DNA from: an uncultured Clostridia bacterium
GTDB lineage: Bacteria > Bacillota > Clostridia > UBA1381
Assembly: GCA_947628515.1 (NCBI GenBank)
Contig: CANRAG010000001.1
Location: forward strand, 27,190-91,189
Direction of reading: 5' to 3'
DNA: 64,000 nt
Shown: piece by piece, positions 35,293-43,503 of the stretch
Layout of the letters: each line of letters opens with the position of its first letter
How positions within the stretch are numbered: the first letter of the stretch is position 1
Translations under genes and position numbers: made by a program
Notes under the pieces: generated by a model
Told to the model about the DNA's origin: nothing
What the model saw: the letters and a program-made list of their open reading frames with translations, nothing else
Databases searched by the model: none

Positions 35293-37086
35293 TTAAATCC
35301 TTACAATTTCTATGCAGTCCTCGTAGACCACAACATAAGCGCTGTCGTCTATAAGCTTCAGATTTCTTATTTTTCGCGGCGCGGTGTACAGCGTCTTTTC
35401 CTCGTCATACGCGTTGCCGCATATTATGTCGCGGCCGTTGTTGTAAAGAACGGTATCATCGTACAGGTCAATGAAATCCGGCGCACCCTCTATGGTTTTG
35501 GAGTCGGCAAGTTCCCCGTTTTTACTGTAAAGGCTCATAATCGGTATATTATCCTGCGTATAGGTGATAAGTCTGCATCCCTTATAATCCGTAACGGAAT
35601 GAGTCAGCGTCACATCGTCATAGCGCAGGTCATATTTTATTTCACTGTCGTCCGTTATATACGATATGCTGTTATCGCCGCCGGCATAGACGTTTTTTCC
35701 GTCGGTTTGGACGTCGTATATAAGCGAGTCGCTCAGCTCTATTCCGGAGAGCGGGTCAGTTGAGTTGATGTCAAACATCATAACGTATGAGGTGACCGCC
35801 TTTTCCGCACTTACAAGCGCGACGGCAATTTTTCTGTTGTTAAGAACAGTTGCCGAGGTTATAAAGTTCGCTCCCGACGACCATGAAAACACGACCTCGC
35901 CCTTTGTGTTTATGAGTACGACCGCGCCCTTATACGCATTCTTTTCGGTAAGCAGCACAACGTCTCCCTTTTCGGAAACCTTGCATGCTCTTATTTTGTC
36001 CGGAGCGTCTATGCTGTATATCTGCTTGCTGCCGTTATACAGCGAAAGCTGAGTTCCGCCGCCGGAAGCAATGGCTATATATCTTCCGTTCGCGCTCAGT
36101 ATAGGGTTTGCCATGGACGTTTCGTATTCCCATTCCACATCGCCGTTTTTGTTTATAAAGCCTATATAATTTGATTTTGCGCAGACAACCCCGTCTTTGA
36201 ATACCGAAAAATCAGAGCTGCCTGCTTCGGCAAAAGGGACGACTGCTTTGTCATCCCCCGCTTTTTCATGCGTCGGTTTTTCCTCCTCGCGGACATTGTC
36301 CCGCTCCGTATAGTTGCCCGAGGACGCGTCGGCGATATAAAGCGTCATGTCGCTGTCGGCAAAAATTGAATTTGAATCGTTTTCGCCGACCACCGGAACG
36401 GAAGATGAGGATTCCCATTCGATGCCGAACATATTCATAAGCAATCCCATATTGTAGTTGAAGTTGCGTTTATATGTTCCTATAATGCCGGTGTCGGTCA
36501 CATAGAATTTGAAGGCGCAGGCAAAGACTGCGCACAGTATAAATGAAACCCAAAGCGGCTTCAGCGCGTACCATACGCCGCTTCTGCGCTTTATCTCCTC
36601 ATACGGCGGCTCATTGCGGCTCGGCGCGGGCTTCTCCGCCCTTTGGATATTTCGGTTATACGACCGGGTGCTCATAGCTTCATTCCCTTCCGATTGCTCC
36701 GGCACGGGTATGCGCCGTCGCGTAGCGTTCATATCAATTTCAATAGGACGTCCCGCTATATCCAGATTGCCCAGGACCTCCTCCCGCACGGGCTGCGCGG
36801 GCTTTTTTACGGGACGGGGAGAGGGCTGCACCGGTATTTGCCGCGTCGGCTCGGAAACGGGCGTGTCGTCCTTTTCTTCAACGGGGCGCTCCTCCTTTTC
36901 GGGCGCGAAAACAACCGTGTTTCCCATTTGTTCATCGGACGGGCGCGGCTCCGGTTTAGACCTTGAAATTACACGCGTGTCGCCCATGTTTCCGCCGTTT
37001 GCGTCGGGCGCGTCGGGCGTTTCCGGCTTATCACCGTCATAATAATGTATAAGTTCGTTAAGAATTTCATTGCGGTCCTTGTCCAT
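35293..37086 (-). CDS. Membrane-anchored propeller-like protein (DUF5711-like)
   Basis: About 597 residues. A long, charged, proline-rich cytoplasmic N-terminus of about 175 residues, including paired P-V-x-x-P elements, precedes one transmembrane segment (around LKPLWVSFILCAVFACAFKF). An extracellular part of about 390 residues contains beta-propeller-like repeats (GFINKNGDVEWEY; LINTKGEVVFSW). I think it matches DUF5711, from memory. The function is unknown; the topology resembles a wall or membrane sensor. The ATG overlaps the truA stop as TGATG, which indicates translational coupling; an adjacent in-frame TTG is less likely. Confidence 0.7.
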   Translation of the reverse strand: MDKDRNEILNELIHYYDGDKPETPDAPDANGGNMGDTRVISRSKPEPRPSDEQMGNTVVFAPEKEERPVEEKDDTPVSEPTRQIPVQPSPRPVKKPAQPVREEVLGNLDIAGRPIEIDMNATRRRIPVPEQSEGNEAMSTRSYNRNIQRAEKPAPSRNEPPYEEIKRRSGVWYALKPLWVSFILCAVFACAFKFYVTDTGIIGTYKRNFNYNMGLLMNMFGIEWESSSSVPVVGENDSNSIFADSDMTLYIADASSGNYTERDNVREEEKPTHEKAGDDKAVVPFAEAGSSDFSVFKDGVVCAKSNYIGFINKNGDVEWEYETSMANPILSANGRYIAIASGGGTQLSLYNGSKQIYSIDAPDKIRACKVSEKGDVVLLTEKNAYKGAVVLINTKGEVVFSWSSGANFITSATVLNNRKIAVALVSAEKAVTSYVMMFDINSTDPLSGIELSDSLIYDVQTDGKNVYAGGDNSISYITDDSEIKYDLRYDDVTLTHSVTDYKGCRLITYTQDNIPIMSLYSKNGELADSKTIEGAPDFIDLYDDTVLYNNGRDIICGNAYDEEKTLYTAPRKIRNLKLIDDSAYVVVYEDCIEIVRI

Positions 37087-37817
37087 CAATAAAATACCTC
37101 CTCAAGACATAGTCCTTTTGCCGGAGCGGTAATTCCGGCTCTGCTGCGGCTCCCCGACGCGATAATATCCGGCATGTCGTCGGGACAAATCCTGCCGCTG
37201 CCGGCATATACCAATGTTCCGGCAATTATCCTTACCATGTTGTAAAGGAACCCGTCGCCGGTAACATCTATTGTGATTATGCCGTCATGCTTTTCTATTT
37301 CAACGGAAGAAATGGTGCGCACTGTTGTTTTCACGCTGAACCCGCTGGAGGCAAAGCCTATGAAATCATGCGTTCCAAGCAGGTGCGCTGCCGCGCCGCG
37401 CATTTTGTCAATATCGAGAGGGAATTTACAGTGCCATGCAAAGCGCGACATGAACACATTGCAAAATTTACCGTTGTCTATTGTGTACCTGTAGGTTTTT
37501 CCCTTTGCCGAGCGGTTTGCGCAGAATTCATCCGGTACGTGTTCCGCGCCGGTGCATATAATATCTCCGGGCAGGTTTGCGTTAAGCGCGTAGGGGAACC
37601 GCTCGATAGGAATGGTCGAGTTCGTTCGAAAGCTGCACACATACCCCGAAGCGTGCACTCCGGCGTCCGTTCTGCCGCAGCCCACGGGGTTTATGTTCTC
37701 GCGGGTTATTTTATGCAGCGCAAAGCGAAGCGTGTCCTGTATTGTCGCCTTGCCCGGCTGAATTTGCCAGCCGTGATAATTTGTTCCGTCAAATTGAAGT
37801 GTAAGCTTTATATTCAT
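37086..37817 (-). CDS. truA: tRNA pseudouridine(38-40) synthase TruA
   Basis: About 243 residues. The catalytic aspartate is in GCGRTDAGVHASG near residue 55, with FDGTNYHGWQ at the N-terminus and FLYNMVRIIAGTL near the end, all standard TruA signatures. The enzyme isomerises uridines 38-40 in the anticodon arm of many tRNAs. The ATG at 37817 begins the conserved core; an upstream in-frame GTG at 37835 would add six unconserved residues. It is the first gene of a three-gene minus-strand operon. Confidence 0.95.
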   Translation of the reverse strand: MNIKLTLQFDGTNYHGWQIQPGKATIQDTLRFALHKITRENINPVGCGRTDAGVHASGYVCSFRTNSTIPIERFPYALNANLPGDIICTGAEHVPDEFCANRSAKGKTYRYTIDNGKFCNVFMSRFAWHCKFPLDIDKMRGAAAHLLGTHDFIGFASSGFSVKTTVRTISSVEIEKHDGIITIDVTGDGFLYNMVRIIAGTLVYAGSGRICPDDMPDIIASGSRSRAGITAPAKGLCLEEVFY

Positions 37818-37835
37818 AATTAATACCGGTTTCAC

Positions 37836-38211
37836 CCAAAATACTACATTCTATTTCATTATATCATCAATTCGAACAAAATTCAATGATAAAATTCAAT
37901 AAATGCTAAAAAAGTGCAAAATATTATCATTACCAACGCCATCACCGCGTCATTGCGGCCGTACCGGTCCCGCGAACCCGTCCTTCATCGCTGCGGGAGG
38001 CGTTACGCGTGTCGCGAAGAATATAAATCTGAAAGCGGTGCGTAACGACGTTATTATTCCCGTATCTGTTATATGAAATACCCGCCATTGCCATAAAATG
38101 CTGTCCGAATACGCGTATCCGGCTCCCTGCCGCGAAGTGCGGGTTTTTTTGCTCTGATTTGTATCATGCTAATATCTTCCTGTGAAAAATAAATTATGAG
38201 TATTATAACAT
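37836..38211. other. Intergenic stretch without a recognisable gene
   Basis: I see no coding frame with a ribosome binding site here. A CCGC-GAAGT-GCGG hairpin followed by seven T residues near 38130-38150 could be a weak plus-strand terminator. Nothing else stands out. Confidence 0.4.
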
Positions 38212-38248
38212 AAAAAGTCCCCGAATGCAATAAAATGCGGCAGGGGAC
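38212..38248 (-). terminator. Rho-independent terminator of the SOS-peptide transcript
   Basis: On the minus strand GTCCCC pairs with GGGGAC across 20 bases, which can form an inner TGC/GCA stem, followed by TTTTT. It lies about 125 bases beyond the stop of the 48-residue peptide gene. Confidence 0.65.
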
Positions 38249-38269
38249 GGCGAATTTTGTGAAAAAGGC

Positions 38270-38298
38270 TTGAAATTCGCGAAAGCAAAGAGTATAAT
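38270..38298 (+). promoter_or_regulatory. Near-consensus promoter reading antisense into the SOS-peptide gene
   Basis: TTGAAA at 38270-38275, a 17-base spacer, and TATAAT at 38293-38298 on the plus strand. A transcript starting near 38305 would be complementary to the 3' untranslated region and then the coding region of the peptide mRNA. It could alternatively be a distant promoter for the transporter at 38710, 400 bases away. Confidence 0.6.
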
Positions 38299-38321
38299 AT
38301 TAATGTTTTCCGGAGCGGAGA

Positions 38322-38384
38322 GTGCTGCGCCTGAGATGGATAAAAGGATATCCATATAGTTTAGGGGTGCTGTCAGCGCAGCAC
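38322..38384. repeat. Inverted repeat overlapping the end of the 48-residue peptide gene
   Basis: GTGCTGCGC at 38322-38330 is the perfect complement of GCGCAGCAC at 38376-38384. Inside lies ATGGAT...ATCCAT. A competing 6-base stem (GTGCTG with CAGCAC) uses the 38379-38384 arm with 38367-38372. Both strands could therefore fold into alternative hairpins. Confidence 0.7.
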
Positions 38385-38519
38385 AAATTTCGTATACAGA
38401 CCTCCCGCCAGCATTATGGCCGCAACGGCAAGCGACGCGGCCGCGGCAACGGGAGCTGCCGCTCCGAACGATATAATAAATAAGATAATTGCAATAATAA
38501 AATAAGTACACGGTTCCAT
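38373..38519 (-). CDS. 48-residue hydrophobic membrane peptide under LexA-type control
   Basis: Translated from the minus strand this starts MEPCTYFIIAIILFIISFG, continues as alanine-rich hydrophobic sequence and ends YTKFVLR. It is long enough for one or two membrane helices with a basic tail. AAAGGA lies eight bases before the ATG. The promoter is a perfect TTGACA-17-TATAAT with LexA boxes over the initial transcribed region, and a terminator follows. I do not recognise the family. Small hydrophobic SOS-induced proteins in other bacteria include TisB (toxin) and SidA (division inhibitor), so a toxin or checkpoint role is a reasonable inference. Two longer frames overlap this stretch but lack the ribosome binding site. 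Confidence 0.65.
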   Translation of the reverse strand: MEPCTYFIIAIILFIISFGAAAPVAAAASLAVAAIMLAGGLYTKFVLR

Positions 38520-38553
38520 GGTATCAAATCCTTTACTTTAAATTCGGACATTC

Positions 38554-38580
38554 CGAACAATAGTTCCGAACATCTGTTCG
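38554..38580. promoter_or_regulatory. Tandem LexA (SOS) boxes
   Basis: Two Gram-positive LexA boxes of the CGAAC-N4-GTTCG type: CGAACAATAGTTCC at 38554-38567 (one mismatch in the last base) and CGAACATCTGTTCG at 38567-38580 (perfect palindrome). They lie directly downstream of the -10 element of the peptide promoter, where a bound repressor would block transcription. Confidence 0.8.
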
Positions 38581-38588
38581 TTAAACTT

Positions 38589-38617
38589 ATTATACCATAC
38601 ATTTGTTCGGTTGTCAA
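38589..38617 (-). promoter_or_regulatory. Perfect consensus promoter of the SOS peptide with a third LexA-like box
   Basis: Minus strand TTGACA (38617-38612), a 17-base spacer, TATAAT (38594-38589). The spacer contains CGAAC-AAAT-GTATG (38609-38596), a LexA box with one perfect half. A full-consensus promoter needs tight repression, consistent with the cluster of boxes. Confidence 0.8.
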
Positions 38618-38709
38618 TATATTATTTTAAATATTTTTGAATAATGTCTCTATTATGGAATAATGTGCGGAACAAGCGGGTTTTATAGCTTTGTCGGGAG
38701 GAATAAGTT

Positions 38710-39573
38710 ATGTGGATTGCGTTGGCGGCGGCGTACGGCCTTTTAAAGGGCGTGCGCGACGTTATGAAAAAGGTTGCTCTTAAAAAGAGCGGCACAATAG
38801 AGGTATTGTTCTTCTATACATTTTTGAGCTTTGTATTCGTCCTTCCGTGGACGGGCGAGGCAATGGATATTTTTAACGGCGGCACGCATTATCTTGCGCT
38901 GATTGCCGTTAAGTCGCTTATAATATATATCGCGTGGATATGCTCGTTTAAGGCGATAGAAAATCTGCCGATAGGTTTTTACGGGCTTATGGACATGTCG
39001 AGGGTTGTAATAACCTCCGTAATGAGCGTCACGGTGCTCGGCGAGATGATGACGGCGGGCAAGGCGATAGGCATGGTGCTTGTGCTCGACGGGCTGGTTA
39101 TGCTAAATGTCGCAAAAAACAGTCCCCAGGGCGGCGGCGAGGTCATAAAAGCAAAGTACATTATACTTGTGCTGATCTCCTGCTGCATGAACTCCTGTTC
39201 GGAAATTCTCGACAAGTGGTTCATGCGCCCCGAAACGGGCATAACAACGGGACAGCTGCAGTTCTGGTATCTGTTCTTTATGGTCATTTTCTACCTTTTA
39301 CATATAGTGGTTAAGAGAATACACATAGACATAAGAAGCATATATAAAAATTACTGGATAATAATACTCGCAGTCCTGTTTGTCGCGGGCGATAAGTGCC
39401 TGTTTATAGCGAACAGGACAGGTTCTGTAATACCCATGACGCTTATAAAGCAGTGCGCGGTAATAATAACTATTTTAGGCGGCAGGCTAATATTCAAGGA
39501 GAAAAACACGCTGTTTAAAATTCTTTGCGCGATTGTTGTAATATGCGGAATAATGGTGGGCGTGGGGATATGA
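38710..39573 (+). CDS. EamA/DMT superfamily transporter
   Basis: A 287-residue protein with ten predicted membrane helices in two homologous halves, as in the drug/metabolite transporter superfamily. The second half includes MTLIKQCAVIITILGGRLIFKE, a typical EamA closing segment. The substrate is unknown. GGGAGGAA precedes the ATG. It is divergent from the SOS-peptide gene and 47 bases upstream of the topoisomerase gene. Confidence 0.8.
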   Translation: MWIALAAAYGLLKGVRDVMKKVALKKSGTIEVLFFYTFLSFVFVLPWTGEAMDIFNGGTHYLALIAVKSLIIYIAWICSFKAIENLPIGFYGLMDMSRVVITSVMSVTVLGEMMTAGKAIGMVLVLDGLVMLNVAKNSPQGGGEVIKAKYIILVLISCCMNSCSEILDKWFMRPETGITTGQLQFWYLFFMVIFYLLHIVVKRIHIDIRSIYKNYWIIILAVLFVAGDKCLFIANRTGSVIPMTLIKQCAVIITILGGRLIFKEKNTLFKILCAIVVICGIMVGVGI

Positions 39574-39620
39574 CGGAAAAAGGTAAATGAAAACGGAAAA
39601 TTCGGAGAGGTAATATTTAC

Positions 39621-41948
39621 ATGATATTGGTTATAGCTGAAAAGCCGTCGCTTGGGCGCGACATTGCCGACGCCCTGCCCGGCGCAAAAACCGGCGGTGA
39701 CAGGCGGTATATAAAAAAGGGCGATTATGTTATAACATGGGTTTTCGGACACATGCTGACGCTTAAAGAGCCGGAGGATTACGACAAGAAATACAAAAAG
39801 TGGTCGGCGGCGGAGCTGCCTATTTACTTCCCAAATTGGGGACAGAAAATAGGTCGGGACGTCGGCGGGGGAGCCGAGAGCAAGGCGGAGCGTGTCAGGC
39901 TTATAGGCAGGCTGCTTAAAGAGTCCGATTCTGTGATACACGCGGGCGATCCCGACGAGGAGGGACAGCTTTTAATAGACGAGCTGCTTAGGTGGTTCAG
40001 ATATGATAAGCCCGTTATGCGTCTTGATACCGGCGATACAACACGGGGCGGTCTTATAAAGGCGCTCGGAAGAATGAAGGATAACGCGGATTGCGTAAAT
40101 GAGGGCTGGAGCGCGTACGCGCGCTCGGTTGCGGATCTCATGGTGGGTGTTAATATGAGCCGCTTTTTCACGTGCTCAAACTCCGGCGCGCTCCTTACCG
40201 TAGGGCGCGTGCAAACCCCGACGCTGGGACTGGTGGTTGCGCGGGATATGCAAATTGAGGGGCATATAAAAACCGTGTACTATGATATTTATGTCGATCT
40301 CGATATAGAAACACCGGAGGGCATAAAGCGAGTGCGGGCAAAGTATCAGCCGAAAAAGAAGCCGAAAAACGGGGAGGCGGACGCGGCGCAGATAACAAAC
40401 AGAGCCGACGCGGAGCGGATTTTGCGCTCGCTTATCGGCAAAAGGTATACCGTAGAAATCGAGCGAAAGACGGCAAGAGAGGATCCGCCGCTGCCGTTTA
40501 ACCTCGTAAAGCTGCAAAGCTATTGTTCAAGCCATTTCGGCTACAACCCAAAGGAGGTTATGAACATAACGCAGTCGCTGCGCGAAAAGCACAAGGCCAT
40601 AACCTATAATCGCTCCGATTGCCAATATCTTTCGGAGGAGCATTTTAAGGAAGCGCCAAAGACGATGGAGCGGGTTATAGCAAATATCGGCTACCGTCCG
40701 AGAGAGCTTGATATGAAGATACACTCGAAGTGCTTTAACGACAAGAACATAACGGCGCATTTTGCCATAATACCCACCAATAATTCGGTGGATATTAAAA
40801 AGCTAAGCGAAAAAGAGAGAAATGTGTATCTTGCGGTGTGTAAATATTACATGGCACAGTTTCTGCCGAAAGCGGTAAAGGAGAAATCAAAGCTTACGGC
40901 TTCGGCAGACGCGGAGCACAATCTTGCAGCGTACTCAACGAAGGTTATATCGTCGGGCTATCTCGCTATTTTTAAAGATATAAAACGCGAGGACGCGACA
41001 ATACTTTCGGAGATTGCCGAGGGCGAATATCCCGCGTCGGGCGCCGACGGCGCGGCGGAGGAGAAGGAAACCAAACCGCCCGCGCGGTATACGAAGGCCA
41101 CGCTTAACGAGGATATGACAAGGATTGCAAAATACGTGACCGACCCCGAAATAAAAAAACTGCTCGAGCTTAAGGACAGGGACAAAAAGGGTGAAAACGG
41201 CTCAATCGGAACCAGCGCGACGCGAAGCTCCATTATAGACGGGCTTGTTACAAAGGGTTATCTTGAAGAAAAGGGTAAAAAGCTTATTTCAACCGAGCTT
41301 GGCAGAGAGCTTTACCGCATCCTGCCCGACGAGATAAAAAAGGCGGATATGACCGCGCGGTGGTGGAGTATACAGGAGGATATACGCGCGGGAAAAGCGG
41401 GGTATGAGGCGCTTACAAATAACGTGCTTGAAACCATCGAAAGGATAATAAATAATACGTACCCGACAGTTGACCAAAACGTTATGGGAAATCAGACGCT
41501 TGCAAGGCACAGCGGCCGCGGCGGTAAACGGTTTGAGGTGCTCGGCAAATGCCCGCTGTGCGGCGGGAACGTGATGGAAGGGGTGAAGGGGTTCGGCTGC
41601 GTGAACAGGCGCGAACCGACGCGGTGCCGGTTCGTAATATGGAAAAAGCGCAGCAAGGGGCTTTTTAAAAAGCAGACATTTACAAAAACCATGATTAAGA
41701 AATGGCTTGCGGGGCAAAGCGTAACCTGCAAAAGACTGACGTCAAATGACGGGCGCGAGTTTACGGCGGATGTGACAATGCGCATAAATCCGGCCGGTCT
41801 TTACGGACCCGTGGAGTTCGATTTGCATTTTGGAAACGAAAAACCGAAGTCCGGCAAGGCCTCGCGTATGCCCGCGGATAACGTCCCGCCCGCGCCGCCG
41901 CAAAGGTTCGAGCCGCCGGAGGAGCTGCCGCCGGATTTTTGGGAGTAA
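39621..41948 (+). CDS. topB: Type IA DNA topoisomerase (TopB-like)
   Basis: A 775-residue topoisomerase III-like enzyme. It has the Toprim glutamate in IAEKPSLGRDIA and an acidic triad region read as DPDEEGQ rather than the usual D-x-D-R-E-G-E. The active-site tyrosine is Tyr329 in ITYNRSDCQYL where most family members have Y-P-R-T-D. VGRVQTPTLG is canonical. The C-terminus has a zinc-ribbon-like CPLCGG...GCVNRR...CRF segment and a lysine-rich stretch, then a proline-rich tail. It relaxes or decatenates DNA through a single-strand break. The variant motifs suggest a divergent clade, but no broken residues. Confidence 0.88.
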   Translation: MILVIAEKPSLGRDIADALPGAKTGGDRRYIKKGDYVITWVFGHMLTLKEPEDYDKKYKKWSAAELPIYFPNWGQKIGRDVGGGAESKAERVRLIGRLLKESDSVIHAGDPDEEGQLLIDELLRWFRYDKPVMRLDTGDTTRGGLIKALGRMKDNADCVNEGWSAYARSVADLMVGVNMSRFFTCSNSGALLTVGRVQTPTLGLVVARDMQIEGHIKTVYYDIYVDLDIETPEGIKRVRAKYQPKKKPKNGEADAAQITNRADAERILRSLIGKRYTVEIERKTAREDPPLPFNLVKLQSYCSSHFGYNPKEVMNITQSLREKHKAITYNRSDCQYLSEEHFKEAPKTMERVIANIGYRPRELDMKIHSKCFNDKNITAHFAIIPTNNSVDIKKLSEKERNVYLAVCKYYMAQFLPKAVKEKSKLTASADAEHNLAAYSTKVISSGYLAIFKDIKREDATILSEIAEGEYPASGADGAAEEKETKPPARYTKATLNEDMTRIAKYVTDPEIKKLLELKDRDKKGENGSIGTSATRSSIIDGLVTKGYLEEKGKKLISTELGRELYRILPDEIKKADMTARWWSIQEDIRAGKAGYEALTNNVLETIERIINNTYPTVDQNVMGNQTLARHSGRGGKRFEVLGKCPLCGGNVMEGVKGFGCVNRREPTRCRFVIWKKRSKGLFKKQTFTKTMIKKWLAGQSVTCKRLTSNDGREFTADVTMRINPAGLYGPVEFDLHFGNEKPKSGKASRMPADNVPPAPPQRFEPPEELPPDFWE

Positions 41949-41987
41949 AAATCAACAAAGAATAAACAAAATTTTTTCTGAAATATA

Positions 41988-42016
41988 TGGACAATCACCG
42001 ATTTTTGTGATACAAT
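41988..42016 (+). promoter_or_regulatory. Promoter for the class II aldolase-like gene
   Basis: TGGACA at 41988-41993, a 17-base spacer and TACAAT at 42011-42016. Confidence 0.55.
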
Positions 42017-42051
42017 ATTTACAAATATTTCTTTAGGGAGGGTGATTAATT

Positions 42052-43344
42052 ATGAATTTAAGTATGCTTCATCCGGCCGACCAGCTGGTTATGTTCATGG
42101 AACGTATTTACGATTACGGTATGACCACCACATCGGGCGGCAATCTTTCAATACTCGATGATAACGGCGATATATGGATTACGCCGGGGTCGATCGACAA
42201 GGGGAGCTTAACAAGAAAGGATATGGTCTGCATCAAGCCGGACGGAACAATGGAGGGCATCCATAATCCGTCGAGCGAGTGGCCGTTCCACAAGCACATT
42301 TACGAGACAAGGCCGGATATCAAGGCTGTTTTGCACGCGCATCCGCCGGCGTTGGTAGCGTTCTCAATCGTAAGGAAGCTGCCGAACACGAGCATGATTC
42401 CGAACGTTAAGTTCCAGTGCGGCGAGATAGGACTTGCCGTATACGGACTGCCGGGCTCAAAGGATCTTGCCGATAAAATTTCGGCGGAGTTTGACAAGGA
42501 CTTTAACACTGTGGTATTGGAAAACCACGGCGTAGTTATCGGCGCAAAGTCAATGTTTGAGGCGTTCAAGTCGTTTGAAACTCTTGATTTCAGCGCGAGA
42601 ATTGAGATTGACGCGCATAATATAGGCAATATCGACAGCCTGACGCCGGAGCAGATCGACTGGTACAAATCGCGCCAGAACGTGGTTATGGACGAGTTTG
42701 TTTCAAACAATATTTCGAGCGAGGAAAAAGAAGTAAGAGCGGAAATGGTAAAGTTCATACGCCGCGCGTACAACCAGGGGCTGTTCACGGCTACGCAGGG
42801 CACATTCTCCAAAAAGCTCTCTGACGGAAGCTTTATCATTACCCCTACAGGCAAGGACAGAAAGTACATAGAGCCGGAGGATCTCGTAAAGATTAACGGT
42901 AGCTTTAAGGAGATGGGGAAAGCCCCGTCAAGAAGCGTGGAGCTGCACAAGGAGATTTATATGCAGCAGCCGCACGTCGATTCAATCATAATAGCGCATC
43001 CGCCGTGCATGATGGCGTTTGCCGTATCGGACGCCGTGCTCGATTCACGCACAATTCCGGAGAGCTATATTCTTATGCGGCATATCCCGAAGCTTGAATT
43101 CGGCGCAAACTACCTGAAACCTGCCGAGACAGCAGCCGTATTCAAGGAGAACACGCCTATCGCGCTTATAAAGAACGACTGCGCTATTGTTACGGGTCAG
43201 AGCCTGCTTAACGCGTTCGACCGTCTGGAGGTCGCGGAGTATTCGGCGCGGGCGATTATCGCCACGCGCGATTTGGGCGACGTTGTCGCGATAAACGACC
43301 GGGAGATCGAAGATATTGAGGTCGCGTTTAATCTGGCAAAATAA
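42052..43344 (+). CDS. Tandem class II aldolase/adducin-like protein
   Basis: A 430-residue protein made of two class II aldolase domains. Domain 1 (about 1-215) keeps the fuculose-aldolase-type metal and catalytic residues: the glutamate in SSEWPFHK, H-A-H near residues 95-97 and N-H-G in VVLENHGVV. Domain 2 (about 225-430) keeps the glutamate in RSVELHK but reads I-A-H-P-P for H-x-H and KNDC for NHG, so at least two zinc ligands are lost. Possible activities include aldol cleavage or epimerisation of a phosphorylated sugar; the substrate is unclear. AGGGAGG precedes the ATG and a terminator follows. Confidence 0.85.
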   Translation: MNLSMLHPADQLVMFMERIYDYGMTTTSGGNLSILDDNGDIWITPGSIDKGSLTRKDMVCIKPDGTMEGIHNPSSEWPFHKHIYETRPDIKAVLHAHPPALVAFSIVRKLPNTSMIPNVKFQCGEIGLAVYGLPGSKDLADKISAEFDKDFNTVVLENHGVVIGAKSMFEAFKSFETLDFSARIEIDAHNIGNIDSLTPEQIDWYKSRQNVVMDEFVSNNISSEEKEVRAEMVKFIRRAYNQGLFTATQGTFSKKLSDGSFIITPTGKDRKYIEPEDLVKINGSFKEMGKAPSRSVELHKEIYMQQPHVDSIIIAHPPCMMAFAVSDAVLDSRTIPESYILMRHIPKLEFGANYLKPAETAAVFKENTPIALIKNDCAIVTGQSLLNAFDRLEVAEYSARAIIATRDLGDVVAINDREIEDIEVAFNLAK

Positions 43345-43357
43345 AACGCTATATTTT

Positions 43358-43392
43358 AAAACAGCAAAATCCGTTACGGGTTTTGCTGTTTT
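43358..43392 (+). terminator. Terminator after the aldolase-like gene
   Basis: AAAACAGCAAAA pairs with TTTTGCTGTTTT, with inner CCG/CGG pairs, giving a long hairpin that ends in T residues. The A-rich left arm means it can also work on the other strand. Confidence 0.8.
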
Positions 43393-43430
43393 ATTCATAT
43401 GAGATTTGTGAAATATTTCGCGTATAATTA

Positions 43431-43459
43431 TAGACAAAAACGATTGGGCGTGCTATAAT
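43431..43459 (+). promoter_or_regulatory. Promoter for the basic-tailed membrane protein gene
   Basis: TAGACA at 43431-43436, a 17-base spacer and TATAAT at 43454-43459. Confidence 0.55.
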
Positions 43460-43503
43460 AATTATGGTTGCACATAAATTAAAGCTCATGGAGGATTTCA
43501 GGT

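Noticed and set aside
38203..38617. Two longer minus-strand reading frames (about 102 and 67 residues) over the SOS-controlled region
   Set aside because: They are in different frames from the 48-residue peptide and lack ribosome binding sites. One would also run through the promoter and operator sequence.
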